Assembly: GCA_963591145.1 (NCBI GenBank)
Contig: CAVARE010000075.1
Span: 1-23,341, forward strand
Length of the DNA stretch: 23,341 bases
Direction: 5' to 3'
Source: RGIG5612 sp963591145
GTDB lineage: Bacteria; Bacillota; Clostridia; Lachnospirales; Lachnospiraceae
The translations under genes were made by a program, and so were the position numbers. The notes under the pieces were generated by a model that did not search any database, was not told the origin of the DNA, and was given only the letters and a program-made list of their open reading frames with translations. Shown piece after piece: positions 13,817 to 22,411 of the stretch (positions are counted from its first letter, which is position 1; the number at the start of each line of letters is the position of its first letter).

Positions 13817-14920
13817 ATGATCATTTCATGCTCGAAATCAGATTTGCTTGATGCTATTAATATTGCTCTTAGAGCAGTTCCTTCTAAATCAACAATGACT
13901 ATACTGGAGTCTCTTCTTATAACAGCAGATGATGAGATTACTATTACAGCCAATGATAATGATATGGCTATTAAGACTAAAGTAGCAGATGGTGTAGTTA
14001 ATGAAAAGGGCAGCATAGCCATCGAAGCAAGAATCTTCAGTGAAATCGTAAGAAAACTTCCGGATAATGAAGTTGTAATAGAGACGAATAAAAATCTAAA
14101 AATGAAAATAAGCTGCGAGGATTCGGTATTTAATCTCAGCGGAAATGATCCTAATGAATTTCCTGATCTTCCTGAGACAGGAGAGACTAAGAGCGTCAGC
14201 ATATCGGATTTTACATTAAAAGAGCTCATAAGACAGACTATCTTCTCAATTGCTGTTAATGATACAAATGCATTGATGAAGGGTGAGCTGTTTTCTATCG
14301 AGGACAATATGATTAAGGTTGTATCCCTTGACAGCCACAGAATTTCTATCAGAAAGGAAGAGCTGGCATTTAATTATGAGAACAGTAAGGTGATAATTCC
14401 TGGCAAGACTCTTAATGAAATCAGCAGAATATTAACAGGTGATGTTAATGAGATTGTTGATATGGAATTTGATAAGAGATTTATCAAGTTTACATTTGGC
14501 AATACCATGGTAATCTCACGCCTTATCGAAGGAGAATTCTTCAACGTAGAGCAGATGATCTCATCAGATTACTCTACAGAGGTAAGAATTAATAAAATAA
14601 ATTTCATGAATAACATCGACAGAGCCATCACTCTCGTAAGAGAGGGCGATAAGAAGCCGCTGGTATTCGAGATAAGAGACGGATACATGAACATGGACAT
14701 CAATACCTCACTGGGATCTATGAGCAGCAAGATGCCTGCTAATAAGACAGGAAATGACCTGATGATCGGATTTAATCCTAAATTTATCATGGATGCATTG
14801 AAGGTTATCGACGACGAGGAGGTATCATTGTTCTTCGTTAATTCTAATGCTCCATGCTTTATAAGAAATGATGAAGGAGATTATGTTTATATTATTCTTC
14901 CGGTAAATATAAACAGATAA
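13817..14920 (+). CDS. dnaN: DNA polymerase III beta subunit (sliding clamp)
   Basis: Ring-shaped processivity clamp for DNA polymerase III and a hub for repair and regulatory proteins. The 367 residues match the family, with three repeated clamp folds: N-terminal MIISCSKSDLLDAINIALRAVPSKST with TMTILESLLI, a central domain containing EFPDLPE and DSHRISIRKEE, and a C-terminal domain ending in YIILPVNI, the usual clamp ending. AAAGGAGA lies 10 nt before the ATG. It is 259 bp from dnaA; the S4-domain gene follows after 4 bp. Confidence 0.98.
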   Translation: MIISCSKSDLLDAINIALRAVPSKSTMTILESLLITADDEITITANDNDMAIKTKVADGVVNEKGSIAIEARIFSEIVRKLPDNEVVIETNKNLKMKISCEDSVFNLSGNDPNEFPDLPETGETKSVSISDFTLKELIRQTIFSIAVNDTNALMKGELFSIEDNMIKVVSLDSHRISIRKEELAFNYENSKVIIPGKTLNEISRILTGDVNEIVDMEFDKRFIKFTFGNTMVISRLIEGEFFNVEQMISSDYSTEVRINKINFMNNIDRAITLVREGDKKPLVFEIRDGYMNMDINTSLGSMSSKMPANKTGNDLMIGFNPKFIMDALKVIDDEEVSLFFVNSNAPCFIRNDEGDYVYIILPVNINR

Positions 14921-14924
14921 TATT

Positions 14925-15134
14925 ATGTTTGAGATTAAGCTTAGAGATGAATATATAAAATTAGGACAGGCTCTTAAGGCTGCCAATCTGGTAGAAAATG
15001 GAGGATTTGCTAAGGAAGTCATCGTAAATGGTGAGGTTTTGGTAAATGGTCAGGTAGAATACCAGAGAGGAAAGAAACTTGTAGATGGAGATATTGTAGA
15101 ATATCAGGGTAACCAGATAAAAATATGCAAATAA
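14925..15134 (+). CDS. rlbA: S4-domain RNA-binding protein (YaaA/RlbA type)
   Basis: A 69-residue protein consisting essentially of one S4 RNA-binding domain: IKLGQALKAANLVENGGFAK, VIVNGEVLVNGQ and a basic GKKL..GDIVEYQG segment. This gene is regularly found between dnaN and recF in Firmicutes (yaaA in Bacillus) and is thought to act in ribosome or RNA metabolism. The ATG is 4 bp after the dnaN stop with no clear ribosome site, suggesting translational coupling. Its 3' end overlaps recF by 10 bp. Symbol by position and domain. Confidence 0.9.
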   Translation: MFEIKLRDEYIKLGQALKAANLVENGGFAKEVIVNGEVLVNGQVEYQRGKKLVDGDIVEYQGNQIKICK

Positions 15135-16210
15135 AAAATCTTAATCTTCAAAATTACAGAAATTACGATTCTTTATCTGTTAATTTTTATCCTGGCTGCA
15201 ACATCATATATGGAGAAAATGGCCAGGGAAAGACAAATATCCTCGAAAGCATATACATGTGCGGCTTTGGTAAGAGCCATAAGAGCAGCAAGGAAAGAGA
15301 AATTATAAAAAATGGCTGCGAAGAGGCTCATATAAAGGCAGAATTTGAATCTGAATATAATTCGCACAGGGTGGACATACATTTGCGGAAAAATAAATCC
15401 AAGGGTATGGCACTGGACAGAGTACCCATCAGAAAGTATGGAGATCTGTATGGAAATATCCTGGTAGTTATGTTCTCGTCTGAGGATCTGGATATTGTAA
15501 AAAGAAGTCCATCGGAGAGAAGAAAATTCCTCGATATGCAGCTGTGTCAAATAGACCCGCTGTATATGGACAATCTGGTAAATTACAATAAGATTCTTGA
15601 TCAGAGAAGAGAACTGTTTAAGAGAGCAGATGAAGATGGAGACCTTCATGAATTTAATTCGACTCTTGATATATGGGATCTGCAGCTGTGTGATTACGGC
15701 TCCCGTATTATAAAGAGAAGAAGGCAATTCATAGATGAATTAAACGAGATAATATTTGACATCCACTATGATATAACTGGTGGAAGAGAGAAGCTGAAGA
15801 TAGTCTATGAACCGTCTGCAAATGAAGATACATATTTTAAAGAGCTGCTGAAAAACCGTGAGAAGGACAGATTCTATAAGCAGACACATATGGGTCCCCA
15901 TAGGGATGATATGAGCTTCTATGATGGGGATACGGACCTAAAAATATACGGAAGCAGCGGGCAGCAGCGATCCTGTGCACTGTCTCTGAAGCTTTCGGAA
16001 ATTTACATTATAGAGAAAATTAAGAAGGAAAAGCCTGTTCTGCTGTTAGATGATGTTTTATCTGAACTGGACAGAAACAGGCAGAATCAGCTTATTAAAT
16101 GCCTTGATGATATACAGACGTTGATTACTTGTACTGGTATGGACGAGTTTATTGAGGATAAGCTGGGAGAAGTCCATAAGATTCATATATCGCAAGGCAG
16201 GATTATTTAA
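15125..16210 (+). CDS. recF: DNA replication and repair protein RecF
   Basis: SMC-like ABC ATPase that helps load RecA at gaps with RecO and RecR. At 361 residues it is full length. Walker A GENGQGKTN is at 30-38. The ABC signature lies in SSGQQRS. Walker B is LLLDDVLSELD. GPHRDDMSF is a RecF hallmark. The N-terminal MQIKNLNLQNYRNY is typical. The start lies inside the last codons of the S4-domain gene (10-bp overlap) and is probably coupled to it. gyrB begins 26 bp downstream. Confidence 0.98.
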   Translation: MQIKNLNLQNYRNYDSLSVNFYPGCNIIYGENGQGKTNILESIYMCGFGKSHKSSKEREIIKNGCEEAHIKAEFESEYNSHRVDIHLRKNKSKGMALDRVPIRKYGDLYGNILVVMFSSEDLDIVKRSPSERRKFLDMQLCQIDPLYMDNLVNYNKILDQRRELFKRADEDGDLHEFNSTLDIWDLQLCDYGSRIIKRRRQFIDELNEIIFDIHYDITGGREKLKIVYEPSANEDTYFKELLKNREKDRFYKQTHMGPHRDDMSFYDGDTDLKIYGSSGQQRSCALSLKLSEIYIIEKIKKEKPVLLLDDVLSELDRNRQNQLIKCLDDIQTLITCTGMDEFIEDKLGEVHKIHISQGRII

Positions 16211-16236
16211 TAACACTTTGACTGAAAGGAAAAACA

Positions 16237-18207
16237 ATGGAAGAAAACAAGGTATTGGAACATAATGAAGAAGATTCTCTTGCCGATACTACTGTTTCCG
16301 GCGAATACGACGCGGATAATATTCAGGTATTAGAGGGACTTGAAGCTGTAAGGAAGCGTCCAGGAATGTATATTGGAAGTACGTCAGAGAGAGGACTTCA
16401 TCATCTGGTATATGAGATAGTAGATAATGCAGTTGATGAGGCTCTTGCTGGAGTATGTACTGAGATATATGTAACGATCAATCCGGATAACTCGATTACT
16501 GTTGAGGACAATGGACGAGGAATTCCGACTGGTATAAATAAGCAGCAGGGAGTATCTGCTGTGGAGCTGGTATTTTGTAAACTTCATGCAGGCGGCAAAT
16601 TCGGCGGCGGAGGATACAAGGTATCCGGCGGACTTCATGGTGTAGGTGCATCAGTTGTAAATGCACTTTCAGAACACCTTGATGTAACAATCTGGCGTGA
16701 TGGCAAGATTCATTTCCAGGAATATGAGAGAGGCAAGGCAACCTGCGACCTCACTGTATTAGGAGACTGCCCGGCAGATAAGCATGGATCTAAGATTACA
16801 TTTAAACCTGATTATATGATCTTCGAGGATCTTATATATAATTTTAATACCCTTCAGAATAGATTGAGAGAAATGGCATTTCTGACCAAGGGTCTTAAAA
16901 TTGTACTTACTGATACCCGTGAGGACAGTAAGCAGGAGAAGACCTTCCACTATGAGGGTGGCATAAAGGAATTTGTTCAGTATCTGAACAGAGGCAATAC
17001 TCCTCACTACGAAGAAATCATGTATTTCGAGGGTGAGAAGAACAATGTAATGGTCGAGGTATCTATGCAGCACAATGATGGATACAACGAGAGCATTTAT
17101 ACCTTCGTTAATAACGTAAATACTCCTGAAGGTGGTACTCACCTGGAAGGATTCAAGCGAGCATTAACCAGAGTATTCAATGATTATGCCAGAAAGAATA
17201 AGATTCTTAAGGAAAAGGAAGAAAACCTGTCTGGTGAGGATTTGAGAGAAGGACTGGCTGCAATCATTTCAGTTAAAATTGAGGATCCTCAGTTCGAGGG
17301 ACAGACTAAGCAGAAGCTGGGCAATTCCGAGGCACGTGCTGCTGTCGAATCAGTTGTAAGTGAGCAGCTTACATATTTCCTTGAGCAGAATCCGCAGGTT
17401 GCCAAATTCATTTGCGAGAAGGGCTTACTGGCACAGCGTGCCAGAGAGGCAGCCCGTAAGGCCAGAGAAGCCACCCGTAAGAGTCCGCTGGCCAGCGGTT
17501 CACTTCCGGGCAAGCTGGCAGACTGCTCAGATAAGGATCCTAAGAATTGCGAGATATTCATAGTCGAGGGAGATTCCGCCGGCGGCAGTGCTAAGAAGGC
17601 ACGTATCAGAAAGACGCAGGCTATTCTTCCGCTGAGAGGCAAGATTTTAAATGTTGAGAAGGCTCGTCTGGACAGAATCCTCGGAAATGCCGAGATCAGA
17701 ACGATGATCACAGCATTTGGAACAGGAATTCATGAAGATTTCGATATATCTAAGCTGCGTTATGACAAGATCATAATTATGACAGATGCCGATGTAGACG
17801 GCGCGCATATCGCTACGCTGCTTCTTACATTCTTCTATAGATTTATGCCAGAGCTTATTAAGCAGGGTCATGTATATCTGGCCAAGCCGCCTCTATATCA
17901 GGTAACTAGAAATAAAAAGGTCTGGTATGCATATTCTGATGAAGAACTCAACAATATAATGCTTGAAATCGGACGAGATAATCAGAATAAGGTTCAGCGT
18001 TATAAAGGACTGGGTGAGATGGACGCAAGTCAGCTGTGGGAGACAACTATGGATCCTAAGACCAGGATTCTCTCTAAGGTATATATAGATGATGAGAGCC
18101 CTCAGGATCTGGATGTTACATTCACGACTCTCATGGGTGATGAGGTAGAGCCTAGACGAGAGTTCATCGAGTTAAACGCCAAATACGCAACTAACATTGA
18201 CATTTGA
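16237..18207 (+). CDS. gyrB: DNA gyrase subunit B
   Basis: ATPase and TOPRIM subunit of gyrase, which introduces negative supercoils. The 656 residues fit the short Gram-positive type that lacks the insertion of Escherichia coli GyrB. The GHKL ATPase includes EIVDNAVDEAL (60-70), VEDNGRGIP (89-97) and GGLHGVGASVVNALS (131-145). The transducer follows. TOPRIM has EGDSAGGSAKKAR from about residue 444 and the metal-binding DADVDGAH at 517-524. The C-terminal YKGLGEMDASQLWETTMDP is a hallmark. The N-terminal ~25 residues are an acidic extension. AAAGGA lies 7 nt before the ATG. Confidence 0.99.
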   Translation: MEENKVLEHNEEDSLADTTVSGEYDADNIQVLEGLEAVRKRPGMYIGSTSERGLHHLVYEIVDNAVDEALAGVCTEIYVTINPDNSITVEDNGRGIPTGINKQQGVSAVELVFCKLHAGGKFGGGGYKVSGGLHGVGASVVNALSEHLDVTIWRDGKIHFQEYERGKATCDLTVLGDCPADKHGSKITFKPDYMIFEDLIYNFNTLQNRLREMAFLTKGLKIVLTDTREDSKQEKTFHYEGGIKEFVQYLNRGNTPHYEEIMYFEGEKNNVMVEVSMQHNDGYNESIYTFVNNVNTPEGGTHLEGFKRALTRVFNDYARKNKILKEKEENLSGEDLREGLAAIISVKIEDPQFEGQTKQKLGNSEARAAVESVVSEQLTYFLEQNPQVAKFICEKGLLAQRAREAARKAREATRKSPLASGSLPGKLADCSDKDPKNCEIFIVEGDSAGGSAKKARIRKTQAILPLRGKILNVEKARLDRILGNAEIRTMITAFGTGIHEDFDISKLRYDKIIIMTDADVDGAHIATLLLTFFYRFMPELIKQGHVYLAKPPLYQVTRNKKVWYAYSDEELNNIMLEIGRDNQNKVQRYKGLGEMDASQLWETTMDPKTRILSKVYIDDESPQDLDVTFTTLMGDEVEPRREFIELNAKYATNIDI

Positions 18208-18227
18208 TAGAAAATCCGGAGGAAACA

Positions 18228-20810
18228 ATGGAAGATAATAATAAAGATATCAATAATGAAGAGGAAAATGTAGAACTCACGGATACAGTTTTCGATAAGA
18301 TAGAAGAGATTGACCTGAAGAAGACTATGGAAAGCTCCTACATCGACTATGCCATGAGCGTTATCGCCTCGAGAGCATTGCCGGATGTAAGAGACGGACT
18401 GAAGCCGGTTCAACGAAGAGTTCTGTTCTCCATGAGTGAACTGAATAATACTCCAGATAAGCCTCACAGAAAATGTGCCCGTATCGTCGGCGATACCATG
18501 GGTAAATATCATCCTCATGGTGATTCATCTATTTATGGAGCACTCGTTAACATGGCTCAGGAGTGGTCAACCAGATATCCGTTGGTTGACGGTCACGGCA
18601 ACTTCGGTTCTGAGGATGGTGACGGCGCTGCTGCCATGCGTTATACAGAAGCCAGACTGTCCAAGATTTCTATGGAAATGCTGGCAGATATCAATAAGGA
18701 TACAGTAGATTTTGTTCCTAACTTCGATGAGACGGAGAAGGAACCTACGGTTCTTCCTGCCAGGTATCCGAATCTCCTGGCAAATGGAACTACCGGTATC
18801 GCAGTAGGTATGGCAACTAATATTCCTCCTCATAACATAGGAGAGCTTATTGATGCTGTATGTAAGATTATCGACAATAAGGTAGAAGATAAAGAGACTA
18901 CTATTGACGATATCATGAAGATAATCAAGGGACCTGATTTTCCTACAGGCGCAACCATCTTAGGAAGAAAGGGTATCGAGGAAGCTTACAGAACAGGCCG
19001 CGGTAAGATTAAGATCCGTGCGGTTTCAGAGATTGAGCCTATGGAAAATGGCAAGAACCGCATCGTTGTTACAGAGCTTCCTTATCTGGTAAATAAGGCC
19101 AAGCTGGTTGAGAAAATCGGCGAACTTCACAGAGACAAGAGAATCGATGGTATAGTTGATCTGAGAGACGAAAGTGACCAGACTGGTACCAGAGTTGTAA
19201 TAGAGCTTCGTAAGGATGTTAATCCTAATGTTGTATTGAATCAGCTCTATAAGCATACCCAGCTTCAGGACAGCTTCGGTGTAATTATGCTGGCTCTTGT
19301 TAATAATCAGCCTAAGATATTTAACATCTATGAACTGCTGGCATGTTATCTGAAACACCAAGAAGAGGTTGTAACCAGAAGAACAAAATACGACCTCAAT
19401 AAAGCAGAAGAGAGAGCTCATATATTAGCCGGATTATTGATAGCTCTTGATAATATTGACGAGGTTATCCGTATTATCAGAGCCAGCGCTAATACCCAGG
19501 AAGCTAAAAACGGTTTGATGGAGGCTTTCGGCCTCGATGATGTTCAGGCTCAGGCTATCGTAGACATGAGGCTGAGGGCTCTTACAGGTCTCGAAAGAAA
19601 GAAGCTGGAAGATGAGCAGGCAGAGCTTCTGGCCAAAATCAAATATTACAAGGAAATCCTGGGTGATGAGAAGAAGCTTCTCGGAGTTATCAGGGAAGAA
19701 ATCTTGGTGATGAAGGAAAAATACGGAGATGAGAGAAAGACTACCATCGGCGTAGATGATGGCGATATCGAAGACGAGGATCTCATTCCTGTAGGCAATA
19801 CCGTAATCACCATGACCAAGCTGGGCTATGTCAAGAGAATGGCTATTGATACCTTCAAGGCACAGAACCGAGGCGGCAAGGGAATCAAGGGTATGCAGAC
19901 CCTTAATGAAGATGTTATTGAGCGTATGTTTATCACAACGACTCATAATAATATATTATTCTTCACTAACAAGGGTCGTGTCTATAAGATGAAGGCTTAT
20001 CAGATTCCTGAAGCATCCAGAAATGCAAGAGGAACAGCTATAGTTAATCTCCTTCAGCTGCAGCCTGATGAAAGAATCGCGGCAGCGATGTCTGTAGAAG
20101 AATTCAAGGGCGCTAAAAACCTTCTGATGGCTACGAAGAAGGGCATGATCAAGAAGACAGACCTGGAAGAATATAATAACATCAGACAGACGGGCATCAT
20201 CGCCATTACATTAAGAGACGATGACGAGCTGATAGATGCAGAGATTACAGACGGTCACAGAGAGATAGTCCTGGTAACTAAGAATGGTCACAGCATCAGA
20301 TTCAACGAAGAAGAAATCAGGGCAACAGGCCGCAGCTCCATGGGCGTTATAGGCATGAAGTTCTCTGAGGAAGATGATGAGGTTATAACATTTACCCTGG
20401 ACATTTTGGGAGAAGACATATTATTTGTAACAGAAAATGGCATGGGTAAGAGAACATCATTCTCAGAGTTCAATCCTCAGCATCGAGGAGGCAAGGGCGT
20501 TCGCTGCTACAAGGTAACAGAGAAGACTGGTCGCCTGGCAGCAGGATGTGCAGTGGATTCCGGAGATCAGGTAATGCTGATTACCAACCAGGGCATCGTT
20601 ATGAGAATGGCAGTTGATGACATCTCCGTAATCGGAAGAAATACCTCAGGTGTTAAGATGATGAACATCAACAAGGACAATGATATCAAGGTTATAGGCA
20701 TGGCCAGAATCTCGAAGGATTTCCTGCCAGATGAAGAGGAAGATGGTATGTCTGAATCAGCAGAAGACGTGGAGTCAGAAGAAACTGCTGAAAATGATGC
20801 AGAAGAGTAA
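18228..20810 (+). CDS. gyrA: DNA gyrase subunit A
   Basis: Breakage-reunion and DNA-wrapping subunit of gyrase. I chose the ATG at 18228, which has GGAGG 5 nt upstream, over an in-frame TTG at 18204 that overlaps gyrB; this gives 860 residues. The catalytic tyrosine in AAMRYTEAR is Tyr139. The quinolone region reads HPHGDSSIYGALV: Ser100 matches E. coli Ser83, but Gly104 stands where E. coli has Asp87. The C-terminal beta-pinwheel carries the GyrA box QNRGGKG and a second HRGGKG repeat. The last ~25 residues are a strongly acidic tail. gyrB-gyrA adjacency distinguishes it from parC. Confidence 0.98.
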   Translation: MEDNNKDINNEEENVELTDTVFDKIEEIDLKKTMESSYIDYAMSVIASRALPDVRDGLKPVQRRVLFSMSELNNTPDKPHRKCARIVGDTMGKYHPHGDSSIYGALVNMAQEWSTRYPLVDGHGNFGSEDGDGAAAMRYTEARLSKISMEMLADINKDTVDFVPNFDETEKEPTVLPARYPNLLANGTTGIAVGMATNIPPHNIGELIDAVCKIIDNKVEDKETTIDDIMKIIKGPDFPTGATILGRKGIEEAYRTGRGKIKIRAVSEIEPMENGKNRIVVTELPYLVNKAKLVEKIGELHRDKRIDGIVDLRDESDQTGTRVVIELRKDVNPNVVLNQLYKHTQLQDSFGVIMLALVNNQPKIFNIYELLACYLKHQEEVVTRRTKYDLNKAEERAHILAGLLIALDNIDEVIRIIRASANTQEAKNGLMEAFGLDDVQAQAIVDMRLRALTGLERKKLEDEQAELLAKIKYYKEILGDEKKLLGVIREEILVMKEKYGDERKTTIGVDDGDIEDEDLIPVGNTVITMTKLGYVKRMAIDTFKAQNRGGKGIKGMQTLNEDVIERMFITTTHNNILFFTNKGRVYKMKAYQIPEASRNARGTAIVNLLQLQPDERIAAAMSVEEFKGAKNLLMATKKGMIKKTDLEEYNNIRQTGIIAITLRDDDELIDAEITDGHREIVLVTKNGHSIRFNEEEIRATGRSSMGVIGMKFSEEDDEVITFTLDILGEDILFVTENGMGKRTSFSEFNPQHRGGKGVRCYKVTEKTGRLAAGCAVDSGDQVMLITNQGIVMRMAVDDISVIGRNTSGVKMMNINKDNDIKVIGMARISKDFLPDEEEDGMSESAEDVESEETAENDAEE

Positions 20811-20822
20811 AATATAATAAAT

Positions 20823-20869
20823 AATAACTGCGGCACCTCGTTTAATAGACGGGGTACTGTTATTTTTTT
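20823..20869 (+). terminator. Terminator after gyrA
   Basis: AATAAC (20823-20828) with GTTATT and an inner ACCTCG with CGGGGT form an interrupted stem followed by TTTTTTT (20863-20869). It lies just after the gyrA stop and closes the dnaA-gyrA cluster. Confidence 0.75.
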
Positions 20870-20953
20870 AACCAGTTTTGTATAATAAAAAAGCAAAATT
20901 TAAAACTAGCCTGTTTATACGACAAGGCTAGAAAATTTAAGAGGAGGGTAGCG

Positions 20954-21475
20954 ATGAATACTATAGAAGCAATCATGACGAGGACAAGTGTCAGAAAATA
21001 TACTGACAAGAAGATTAGTGACGAAGACCTCAAGACTATTTTACGGGCCGGAATGAGCGGACCATCTGCCGTAAATAAGCGTGACTGGTCATTTATTGTT
21101 GTGAGAGATAAGGATATCTTAAATAAAATGGCAGCAGGCAATGGATTTGCTGCTGAGCCACTTAAAAATGCAGATGTGGGAATTCTGGTTCTCGGTGATA
21201 AGACGAGAGCATTTAAGCAGGCACCTGACTACTGGATAATCGACGGAGCCATCGCAGCACAGAATATGATTTTAGCAGCGCATGAGCTGGGAATCGGCAG
21301 CTGCTGGCTCGGAACCTGGCCGCAGGAAAGCAAGATCACAGCACAGACAGAACTTTTTAATATTCCAGATACCCATATTCCACATTCCATCATTGCATTT
21401 GGCTATCCCGCAGAAGATCCACCGGTCAAGGCTCCAGAGTGGGAGGCAGACAGAGTGCATTATGATAGATGGTGA
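20954..21475 (+). CDS. Nitroreductase-family FMN protein
   Basis: Predicted flavin-dependent NAD(P)H oxidoreductase of the nitroreductase superfamily; the substrate cannot be told from sequence. The 173 residues show the N-terminal FMN phosphate motif RTSVRKYTDKKIS, the GMSGPSAVNKRDW segment, the central DGAIAAQNMILAAHELGIGSCWLG stretch that is diagnostic of the family, and a C-terminal IAFGYPAE motif. These proteins usually act as homodimers in the cytoplasm. AGGAGGG lies about 6 nt before the ATG. A leader hairpin (20906-20912 with 20925-20931, 7 bp) sits just upstream. TATAAT at 20881-20886 could be a -10, but no good -35 was found. It is not part of the gyrase cluster, since a terminator intervenes. 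Confidence 0.9.
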   Translation: MNTIEAIMTRTSVRKYTDKKISDEDLKTILRAGMSGPSAVNKRDWSFIVVRDKDILNKMAAGNGFAAEPLKNADVGILVLGDKTRAFKQAPDYWIIDGAIAAQNMILAAHELGIGSCWLGTWPQESKITAQTELFNIPDTHIPHSIIAFGYPAEDPPVKAPEWEADRVHYDRW

Positions 21476-21504
21476 ATATAATGGTTTGATAACAGTAATT
21501 GATT

Positions 21505-21591
21505 CCATGCTGGGACGGCGCAGCAACTGCGAGAAAACAATCAGCGTAGGCGTTTTCGAACAGTTGCTGCACGCCGAGGTTCACAGCATGG
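21505..21591. repeat. 87-nt imperfect inverted repeat downstream of the nitroreductase gene
   Basis: Nested arms pair in order: CCATGCTG (21505-21512) with CAGCATGG (21584-21591); CGGCG (21516-21520) with CGCCG (21572-21576); CAGCAACTG (21521-21529) with CAGTTGCTG (21561-21569); and CGA/GAAAAC (21530-21538) with GTTTTCG (21552-21558) around a 13-nt loop. Only small internal loops interrupt it. No U-tract follows, so it is not a standard terminator. An ORF running through it (21462-21740) overlaps two better genes and looks spurious. It is either a structured 3' UTR/RNA or a small palindromic mobile repeat. Confidence 0.6.
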
Positions 21592-21642
21592 GATTACAAC
21601 ATGTATTTCAAGTAACTTTCACAGAATGGGCTATGGCCAGCG

Positions 21643-21671
21643 TTGAAAATACCCATTGTTTCGTGTACACT
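21643..21671 (+). promoter_or_regulatory. Promoter of the zinc-ribbon gene
   Basis: TTGAAA (21643-21648), a 17-bp spacer and TACACT (21666-21671). Start would fall near 21678, about 46 nt before the ATG at 21724. It indicates separate expression from the upstream nitroreductase gene. Confidence 0.6.
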
Positions 21672-21723
21672 CATAGGACGAAAGAGAAGAGTGAAAAAAC
21701 CTTTAGTGAAGAAAGGAGCAGCT

Positions 21724-22383
21724 ATGGAATTTATAGATAGTATTGTTAAGACACTGTCAGAGGTTAGTCAGACAACTATAAAAAAAGGCAAGGATGTTAA
21801 GAATATCGCCAAGCTTAATCTTATGATTTCTGACGAGGAACGCAAGATTGAGAGAAATTATATAGAGATAGGCAGGCTGTTCTACGAAATGCATAGAGAT
21901 GATTGCGAGAAGGAATTTGCCGAGCTTATAATAAGCATTGACGAATCAAAAGATAAGATCAAGGAATGCAATGAAGAAATCAAGGAATTAAAGGGCATCA
22001 TCAAATGTCCCGGCTGTGATGCTGAGATTATGGGCAATCTGGCATACTGCCCGCATTGCGGATATAAGATTGAGCAGGAGGAGCCAGAGGAAAAGGAATG
22101 TCAGGAAGAGACATCCGAAACCATTTTTTGCAAAAATTGCGGAGCCAAGCTGGATCCTGAATATAAATTCTGTGTTAAATGCGGCACAGCCGTTGCCAAT
22201 GAGGAGCCTGTCGTAATGAATCCTGATGGAAGTGCAGCACCTTCAGAAGAAACAGTTGAGGATGAAAAGAAGGACGAATGCTGCCATTCTTCTGCTGCTG
22301 AGGAACAATGTTCTCAGGAAGCTGCAGATGATGACAAATCAACCTGCGATGTTCCTGTACAGAAAGCAGATACTGAAGAATAG
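21724..22383 (+). CDS. Coiled-coil protein with two zinc ribbons
   Basis: Function unknown. The chosen ATG has AAAGGAG 5 nt upstream; an in-frame TTG at 21643 lies within the promoter and is unlikely. The 219 residues begin with a mostly helical charged region (about 1-92, predicted coiled coil, with DEERKIERNYIEIGRLFYE). Two zinc-ribbon motifs follow: Cys95/98/109/112 (CPGC...CPHCG) and Cys136/139/150/153 (CKNCG...CVKCG). The tail (about 155-219) is acidic, Ser/Ala-rich and probably disordered, with a few extra cysteines. No signal peptide or membrane segment is seen. Similar zinc-ribbon plus coiled-coil proteins are common and uncharacterised in clostridia. It lies 28 bp before the membrane transporter-like gene and may be co-transcribed with it. 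Confidence 0.85.
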   Translation: MEFIDSIVKTLSEVSQTTIKKGKDVKNIAKLNLMISDEERKIERNYIEIGRLFYEMHRDDCEKEFAELIISIDESKDKIKECNEEIKELKGIIKCPGCDAEIMGNLAYCPHCGYKIEQEEPEEKECQEETSETIFCKNCGAKLDPEYKFCVKCGTAVANEEPVVMNPDGSAAPSEETVEDEKKDECCHSSAAEEQCSQEAADDDKSTCDVPVQKADTEE

Positions 22384-22411
22384 TTAGAAAATCATTATGA
22401 CAGGATGAAAG

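Noticed and set aside
13792..14307. Minus-strand ORF of 171 codons opposite dnaN
   Set aside because: It is a low-complexity Ser/Leu/Ile shadow of the dnaN codons with no ribosome site; other long antisense ORFs over gyrB, gyrA, jag and recF were left out for the same reason.
18204..18227. TTG start for gyrA, eight codons upstream of the ATG
   Set aside because: It overlaps the gyrB stop and lacks a ribosome site, while ATG 18228 has GGAGG at an ideal distance.
21282..21740. Plus-strand ORF of 152 codons between the nitroreductase and zinc-ribbon genes
   Set aside because: It overlaps the end of one gene and the start of the other, passes through the inverted repeat, and has no ribosome site or recognisable protein features.
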